64,000 bases of DNA from Vesta saturnalis (taxonomy: Eukaryota > Arthropoda > Insecta > Coleoptera > Lampyridae), in contig JARFJB010000655.1 of NCBI GenBank assembly GCA_036346205.1, positions 2,212,001 to 2,276,000 of the forward strand. The letters are read 5' to 3'. Positions 57,630-64,000 of the stretch are shown one piece after another; position 1 is the stretch's first letter; every line of letters starts with the position of its first letter. A model generated the notes under the pieces. It saw only the letters and a list, made by a program, of their open reading frames with translations, was not told the DNA's origin and made no database searches. Made by a program: the position numbers and the translations under genes.

Positions 57630-58110
57630 TGTACAACAATAGCTGGAAGAAGATGGACGCATACTTGAACATACGAGAGTTTAGAGGTGTTGATAACGAA
57701 TTCATACCGCAAGAAATTGCGGTAATTACAGATCATGGTTCGTCACTACTGATGCTGATAAAGCCACGTCGAGATTATTTTATAACAACGCCCATGTCAA
57801 GCGAGACAAAGTATTTAGAGAATAAATATCACGGCTTGAAATAGCAGTCAAGATATGTGCCATATAACGATTTCCAAGAGGAGCTGATAAGAACTCTGCT
57901 ACCGTTTAACAAAATTCACGATAAGGGTAGTGAAAAAGAACAGTTTTTAAGATTCCTTAACAAACCAATACTAAACTTGGACGAGGTTGGTTGTCCGTCG
58001 ATTAAAAAATTGAAAAAGGAAGCAAAGGCGTATAGTTGTTTAAACCATAAGATCGAGGAGCCTATGTGCGATCTTACTACTGCAAGACTGGGCTCATTCC
58101 AACTCCAAAG
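57630..58110 (+). pseudogene. DVQGF-family exonuclease-like protein, degenerate
   Basis: 'DAYLNIREFRGVDNEFIPQE', 'IAVITDHGSSLLMLIKP', 'NKYHGLKW', 'KGSEKEQFLRFLNKPI', 'LDEVGCPSIKKLKKEA' and 'YSCLNHKIEEPMCDL', with a stop near 57843 and a frameshift. It aligns block by block with the protein at 26071-26520 (F....N.F..kE.A, KP, N.H..KW, KG.EK..F...L, C..H.....C). The first Asp of the family is Asn here. Confidence 0.55.
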
Positions 58111-58420
58111 ATGTATGCGGTACAAGTGTTGAAATATTTGAAATTGATCCACAGCCACAAGAATGTGTTTCGACTTGTATGAGCTTCTAACCAGCTGCCG
58201 AGACACGCACCTAGACCTTGTGTAGTTATCGTGAACACGGATCCAGCAAACAAACCAAGTCAGCGGGGAATATTCTGATTCCTTTGGACGATCTATGTTA
58301 GGTTACGATTTACGTTTCCTTGAGAAGAATTCTAGATGGTTCCGCTACAACAAAACGACGCTGGAGGATTACCATTCGGCTGTGTATGGACTTTATAACA
58401 TAATGTTTAATGTTTTTTAG
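58108..58420 (+). pseudogene. Polinton adenovirus-type cysteine protease, broken
   Basis: Starts 'KMYAVQVLKYLKLIHSH'. After shifts it reads 'PRPCVVIVNTDPANKPSQ', 'DSFGRSMLGYDLRFLEKNSR' and 'WFRYNKTTLEDYHSAVYGLY', ending at a TAG (58418-58420). The 'NTDP..kPG.HW..i', 'D.fg' and 'N...yQ...s..CG.y' order of Polinton/adenoviral maturation proteases is recognisable, but the His-Trp block and the nucleophile Cys (here V-Y-G) are gone. Confidence 0.65.
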
Positions 58421-59414
58421 AATAATAAATAATTTACCAATGCTTGATTTTGTAATAAGTTTTTCACTACATGTTTAGTTATAAATGATGAGATAATCAA
58501 ATTACAGTATAATGCTTGTTTTTCAACCATTCTACTCTGATAAATAAAAGAGTTTTTAGTAGTTTAGCGGTTTTTCATAGAGAGTTCCGTAATAAGAGAG
58601 GAGTGCATAATCAACTTCTATTGCAGAAAATGTTCATTAGTCTATACACCACTAGATGGCGCCACAGACAAACCAAAACAGTACCAAGAGAGCTCCTACG
58701 CTTGTCTTACAAGAACATCCTTCTTATTAAAACAATTTCAAATTTCCAGCGCAAGTCCAAGAAATAGTTACTACACTTATCTTGCAAGCACATTTCTTTA
58801 ACAATAATACAAAAACACATTTTAAAATAGTTATCTAGATCAGAATGATATTTAAACCTCAGATACAAATTAACAGTCATAAATACAATACGCTAACCTC
58901 AGATATTGAAAAAATTGAGCTGGCGCTTAAATGCAGTCTTAAAGATTGCATAGATCATAATCGTTTAAGGACTAGGTTTTTTTATCATTGACAAAAATCA
59001 AAAGAACCCTAATAAATATTAATAATAATAAACACAAATTAAATAACATCTTTGTATTATGAAAACACTTGTTATCTTTCCATGTCTTATCTATTAATTC
59101 TTCCCCATTATCGGAATACAAATTTTATGACAGGAACGAATCCCGCGAACAGATTACCACGTTACAAGACTTATTAGAATACAACGTCAATGTATAAATA
59201 AATTAGGGCACAATCTGTAGATGTAATTAAAAGAAATGTAACAATAATCATTTTAATAACAATTATGCAATCTCCGTTGATAAAAACGAGCTCTAATAAA
59301 TATGAATAACAGATCAAATAACATATTTTATTGTCAGTTGAAAAAATTCGACTCCCACGTGGGCATATATAAAAAGTGAAAGTTAAGGTGCCCCAGAGGT
59401 ATCCGGGTTCTACT
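58421..59414. repeat. Polinton 3 right terminal region and TIR
   Basis: 58800-59414 matches 48990-49569 in the same orientation (for example GTTTAAGGACTAG and CCCACGTGGGCATAT). No TIR match was recognised in 58421-58800. Confidence 0.75.
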
Positions 59415-60093
59415 CGTAGAGTATGCATGATTTGCTGAACTACATAATAAAAAACGTTGTTTTAAATTTTCATATTAGAGCCTACTCAAAATTGAGTACT
59501 GAATAAATATTTGCATTGTTTTAATACAAGTCCCTAGTCCCTACAAACATATCCATAATTTTCAAAATAACTCACTTGCAGTTAATTTTATGATGCACAA
59601 GCTTTATATCGTTTTTATTAAGAATTTAAAATTGGGCCATTTCATTAAAAAAATTAAGTTATGATTGTTTGAAAATATGGCTTAGGTTATGGAACACCCT
59701 GTATGGTATTGAGTTTTGTTAAGTTCAAATTTAAATGTGCTTTTCTCTACTAAAGGCTGTACTAAAAGCGCATAATTAAAAAATTTGTCATTTTGTAAAA
59801 ACCATTAGGGTTAGTGCTATTTTTTTGTCTCTAACCTCAAAATCCTTATCACTGCTGAATACGTCAATAAAACTAATATTAATGTAAAGTACATTTACAA
59901 AGGAATCCAAACATATAATAATACACAGGGTGTGCCATTTAAAAAGTCTTAAAAATTGTGCCACGCTTTTTGGACCACCCTGTATATTTTGCAGTAATTT
60001 CATAAAGTACCCCAGTTTGCTTCATTAGCGATTTGCTAAGTTATTTTTTGACAAATTTGATATAACGCCTCCACAGAAGAACGGTACTCCCTG
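59415..60093. other. non-coding DNA with small MITE-like ends
   Basis: 59922-59984 is an approximately 63-bp near-palindrome (TACACAGGGTG...CACCCTGTATA), TA-flanked, like a collapsed MITE. A lone ACACCCTGTATG end lies at 59694. No gene seen. Confidence 0.45.
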
Positions 60094-60095
60094 TA

Positions 60096-62370
60096 CCGGT
60101 TGTCCCATTTTCGTATGTTTTACGGAGTATTTCGCTTATTTTTTAGGTTAGAACCTTGCGGTTTTCGGGACATCGTGCTATTTTTTAATGAAACCAAAGA
60201 TGCACTAATCAAATTTGCCATAGCCATCTTAGTTTATGTGCTACAGGGTGATTTTGGAAAAATTGCATTTTCAGTCATCCTCTGTAACTCTATTATTGTC
60301 AGACATATTAAAAAAGTAAAAACTGATATTTGTAGATTTTTTTACGTAGAATCCAGTGGCTTACTCAGATTTTCTTTAGAGGACACAGTTTTTGAGATAT
60401 TGACATAACCTACTTTTTTTATGGGACACCCTATAGTTTTTTTTAATCTTTTTACCCTTGCCAAGAGCTTTTCAAAATTTTGCATAGTCTATATTTATTT
60501 TTATAAATAACGTGACAAAATCATTTTTTTCCATAATTTACATAGATAATAGTGGCTAGCCGTGGGTAACCATGGTAACGCAAAAAACAAAATAATTAAG
60601 GTTCTGCCATTACTTAGGTATTTGATTTTTAAAGTTTCTGCTTCTCTCAAATTATTCCTGCTAACATTTTCCCAAATTTAGTGCTGATATTTATTGTTAT
60701 TCGTTATTTTTGTTTATTGTTATCGTTCTTTTTCTTGTTGTTGTTGTTTAATTATTTTTTAATATGGCTCGAAAGCAAAAATTTGAAAACTTTGAGAAAT
60801 ATGATATGAATACCTGCTTCATATTATCTAATGAAAACGCAGACCAGGCCTTAGAACTCTATCTGAACAGGTCAGTTAATCTTTACCTTAGAATTTGTAT
60901 TTATTTTATGTACCTATTTTATCATATAGATATCCCTAAAGAAGACAACCCGACAGAAGAATATTTCAAAAATTAAAATTTAAACTTTGCCCAACATGGA
61001 TGTTTTGACAAACCTCAACCCCGAGTTTACAACAAAGGGAACGAGGAATCAGAGATCAACGTTTTAGCAGTTGTTCAAGCCACTCCTGAAACTTCGTGCA
61101 GGAAAATAGATGAAGAGACCGGTGTGTCTAAAACAACAGTGCAAAGGATTTTAAAAAAACATAGATTCAAACCCTACAAGTATAAACTTGTTCATCATCT
61201 GCACCATGGTGATGCTGAACGTAGATTGGAGTTCTGCAATTGGTTTATAAATATGAAAACTCAGGACAATAATTTTGAAAAAAAAATAATTCGGTCAGAC
61301 GAGGCACATTTCACAAGTTCGGGAATTCTTAACAGACACAACTCGCGGTTTTGGAGCCAAGAAAACACCCACGTGATTTTTCCTAGAGAGCGTCAAGGCA
61401 GGTTCGGATTTAATGTCTCCTGCTTTATTTTTAACCGAAAAATAGTTTACAAGATTTATAAAGAAAACATAAACTCTAATGGGTACTTACAAATTCTACA
61501 AGAAAAAACTATGAACATTTTAGAAGATATTCTACTGGCTCAACTGAACGATATATTCTTCCAGCAGGATGGGGCTCCAGCCCACAATCCTAGAATAATA
61601 AAAAACTGGCTAAATGAACGTTTTCCCAGGAGATGGATTGGAGCAAATGGACCTGTTCGATGGCCACCACGATCACCGGATCTCTCGGTTTTGGATTTTT
61701 TTTTGTGGGGGTATTTAAAGAATAAAATTTATTCAAGGCAATATGCCAACATGCAACAATTAAAAATTGCAACGGAAAATGCTTTTGCAGAATTACGAAG
61801 ATCATTTATTTTGGAAAATGCTATTAAAAGAATTTATAAACTTTGTGAAACTTGTAGGAGACATAATGGTCTGCAATTTGAACAATATTTGTGATTAATT
61901 AATTATTTTGTTTTTTATTAATGTAAATTATAGGAAAAAATCGTTTTGTCACGTTATTTATAAAAATAAATATAGACTATGCTATATTTTTGAAAAGCTC
62001 TTGGCAAGGGGAAAAAGATTAAAAAAAATATATGGGGTGTCCCATTAAAAAAAAAGTAGGTTATGTCAATATCTCAAAAACTGTGACCTCTAAATCTGAG
62101 TATCGCCACTGGATTCTACGTAAAAAAATCTACAAATATCAGTTTTTACTTTTTTAATATGTCTGATAATAACAGAGTTACAGGGGATGACTGAAAATGC
62201 AATTTTTGCCAAAATCACCCTGTAGCACAAAAACTAAGATGGCTATGGCAAATTTGATTAGTGCATCTTTGGTTTCATTAAAAAGTAGCACGGTGTTGCG
62301 AAAACCGCCAAGTTCTAACCTAAAAAATAAGCGAGATACCCAGTAAAACATACGAAAATGGGACAACCTG
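60096..62370 (+). mobile_element. IS630/Tc1-mariner-type transposon with long TIRs
   Basis: TA-flanked (60094-60095 and 62371-62372). Ends CCGGTTGTCCCATTTTCG and CAGGTTGTCCCATTTTCG begin inverted repeats of about 460 bp (60096 to about 60555 and about 61910-62370), far longer than the usual 20-40 bp of mariners. It carries one transposase gene with an intron. Confidence 0.85.
60764..61894 (+). pseudogene. IS630/mariner-type transposase, one stop and one frameshift
   Basis: The N-terminal exon 'ARKQKFENFEKYDMNTCFIL' plus a probable intron (GTCAGT at 60871 to ATAG near 60929) leads to 'RRQPDRRIFQKLKF', with one TAA and a frameshift before 'QPRVYNKGNEESEINVLAVV'. HTH: 'SKTTVQRILKKHRFKPYK'. The catalytic triad is in place: 'IIRSDEAHF', 'IFFQQDGAPAH', 'WPPRSPDLSVLDFFLWGYL' (36 residues between the second and third Asp). 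The 256-codon C-terminal part (61124-61894) is fully open. The N-terminal part resembles the DUF4817 helix-turn-helix found in many arthropod elements. Probably recently dead. Confidence 0.8.
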
Positions 62371-62372
62371 TA

Positions 62373-63260
62373 CATTAACTACAGAAACACAAGACAATAA
62401 CATAAGTATTAATTCGCCTTGAAATGTAAAAGACTGGCGTTAATAGTATGTTTGAACCTTGAAGTAAGTTAAATTATCTTACCCACAATTTCATTAAAAA
62501 GTTTGACTCACTGCTAAATTAACATTATCAAATTGTAAATTCCAAAAGAAAGAAAACTCTTAATTTATTATAAGAAAACATATTAAACCCTCATTGGATT
62601 CTTAGATGTATATTAAAAATTGTCAACGGAAAGGAAGTTCAATGGACATTAAATCGAATAATGACACTAATTTTATAAATTATACCTAATGATAAAACAA
62701 ACAGAAAAATTGAATTAAAAGTATTACAAATAAAAGATATGTTGAAAAATGAGAATAATGATAAAACTGTTTTGCATAAATTAAACTTATTTGAGTTGGT
62801 GCACATTAACTGTTGTTCTCAAATCCCGGTGTAATGAGCAATTTTCAATTCACTCTGTTGTCTGTAACAATCATATTCAATAAAGAAAATGACTTGGTCG
62901 TTAAGAATTTAGGACTGTACATGCTTGCTTACAGCAAAATAGAAAAAAAGTGACTTTCTTGATAAAGTGATTAATCTTTATTGGAAAGTTATTGCGGTAT
63001 CTGTATACAGGGTGGGTCACCTGTAAGGGTCGTTTTGGGGAAAAACGGTAAATTGTTTTTAAAAACTATCTCCATTAGTATGTAGAGGGTCTATGTAAGC
63101 ATGTCTTAGAAATATTTTAAGATATACAGGGTGATCCAAAAGGTTCTTATTTCATAAACCTATTTTTTTTAAATGGGAATATCCAATTTTTTTATCAAAT
63201 TTGAATTCTACAGTCAATTCCAATTCACGTTTATTCAGAATTCCCTATTTTTTTTATGAT
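62373..63260. other. AT-rich DNA with TACAGGGTG-type repeat ends
   Basis: No coding signal. 'TACAGGGTGGGTCACC' (63005) and 'TACAGGGTGATCC' (63124) look like ends of small dispersed elements. Confidence 0.4.
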
Positions 63261-63276
63261 TGTGGACCTGAACAGG

Positions 63277-64000
63277 CTAAATTTGGCCAATCGTGATAAA
63301 AATAGCTACCTTAAATTTTCTCATATCATAAGTGAGAGGAAAGCAGGAACTAGGGAGATCATTCCAGAGTTTAGAAGCCGTGTAGAAAAATGTGGATTGT
63401 GCCCGTTTGGTACGACAAGTGGAGATTTGTACTGCATACTGATGATGTGAATAAGCGAATCGAGTGTTTCTCGCAAAGATAGCCCGAGATGGAATCAAAG
63501 AATATAATTCAGCAGCACAATAGCCGTTGTAATAACGATAATACAAAGAAAGAACCGAAACCATCCTATGTTCAAGGGACTGTATGTGTGAAGTTAAGGA
63601 CGGGTCATTTATAAGCCTAATCGCTCTCTTGTGAATACGATCAACGATATCGAGAGCGTATTGGGGAGCACTAACCTAGCGGTGAGAATTATATTCCAGA
63701 TGAGGCCGAATTTGGGTCTTATACAGCAGAAGGAGTTGTCGAGAGGTAAAGTACTGCTTAAATCTGTACAAAAAGCCTATTTTACGAGCAGCTGTTTTGG
63801 TAGCTGACAGAAAATGGTCCACCCATGAGAGATCTGAAGATACAGTCATACCCAACAGAGTAATAGAGTCTGAAAACTTATGAACGGAGCCATTCATACT
63901 TACAACAGGAAATGATCGATCTTTTTTGGCGGACACAAGGCAACACTGAGTTTTGTTAGCATTAAAGGTAACTAGATTATTGCTTCCCCATTCGAGAATA
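63277..64000 (-). pseudogene. LINE-A copy 3, RT C-terminal part (runs off window)
   Basis: Minus strand: 'TFNANKTQCCLVSAKKDRSF', 'MNGSVHKFSDSITLLGMTVS' and 'LPYKTQIRP'-type block (63676-63990), then 'HKRAIRLINDPSLTSHIQ' and 'RYYNGYCAAELYSLIPSRAI' to 'KLWNDLPSSCFPLTYDMRKF' (63277-63564). Two frames separated by a stop. Matches the C-terminus of copies at 34950 and 36429. Confidence 0.8.

Larger units (their letters stand above)
54680..59414 (+). mobile_element. Polinton/Maverick 3, 5'-truncated and degenerate
   Basis: The right terminus (...TTCTACT, to 59414) and about 600 bp before it match the right TIR of Polinton 2. A partial left TIR lies at about 54680-54790 (shared GGGGTCCTAG.CTTGTAAGACGGGAA block), but the outer 200 bp and AG terminus are missing. 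The candidate right duplication CGTAGA (59415-59420) has no partner seen. Gene order: ATPase, pX-like, two conserved ORFs, integrase, exonuclease-like, protease. No polymerase gene, so its content complements Polinton 2. Confidence 0.8.

Overview
The window is animal nuclear DNA, most likely from an insect. It has 46-75 nt introns, one conserved host gene of the neurexin superfamily, and otherwise almost entirely mobile elements (Penelope-like, LINE, SINE, mariner/IS630-type and Polinton/Maverick). No rRNA, CRISPR array or bacterial-style operon was seen.

Region 1 (1-9863, minus strand) holds the 5' part of an axotactin-like gene. It encodes a signal peptide, a Kunitz domain, then laminin-G and EGF domains in alternation. 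Fourteen coding exons were placed by splice sites and phase. A 5-kb intron (3842-8884) carries a Penelope-like retroelement with RT and GIY-YIG remnants, plus AT-rich repeats. 9.9-14.4 kb is AT-rich, apparently non-coding flank.

Region 2 (14.5-35.2 kb) is a nest of insertions in one LINE ('LINE-A', plus strand). The main insertion is a 15,367-bp element, 14822-30188. It has 6-bp target duplications (TTTGAC), AG...CT termini and two inverted arms of about 6.55 kb around a 2.24-kb spacer. Each arm carries the same gene set: a Polinton-type integrase C-terminus, an exonuclease-like 'DVQGF' protein, a DUF8207-like protein, a 'TKYG' protein, an acidic Ser-tailed protein and a tiny zinc-binding ORF. 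No DNA polymerase, ATPase or capsid gene was seen. I read it as a palindromic (snap-back type) derivative of an undescribed Polinton lineage. This is the most interesting object in the window. LINE-A is further split by a second LINE at about 30.76-32.26 kb.

Region 3 (35.7-40.1 kb) has Penelope-like debris between TA repeats, a minus-strand LINE-A copy and a tRNA-like gene.

Region 4 (40.58-53.15 kb) is a DNA transposon of about 3.8 kb with TIRs of roughly 570 bp. A second Polinton (40834-49569; target duplication CATGTC) inserted into its left TIR. That Polinton carries a spliced, now broken, protein-primed polymerase gene that a SINE later hit.

Region 5 (about 54.68-59.41 kb) is a third, 5'-truncated Polinton of the same TIR family with complementary content: ATPase, a basic pX-like ORF, two conserved ORFs, an integrase lacking its core, an exonuclease-like ORF and an adenovirus-type protease. 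All are broken.

Region 6 (60.1-64 kb) is an IS630/mariner-type transposon with TIRs of about 460 bp and a further LINE-A 3' end that runs off the window.
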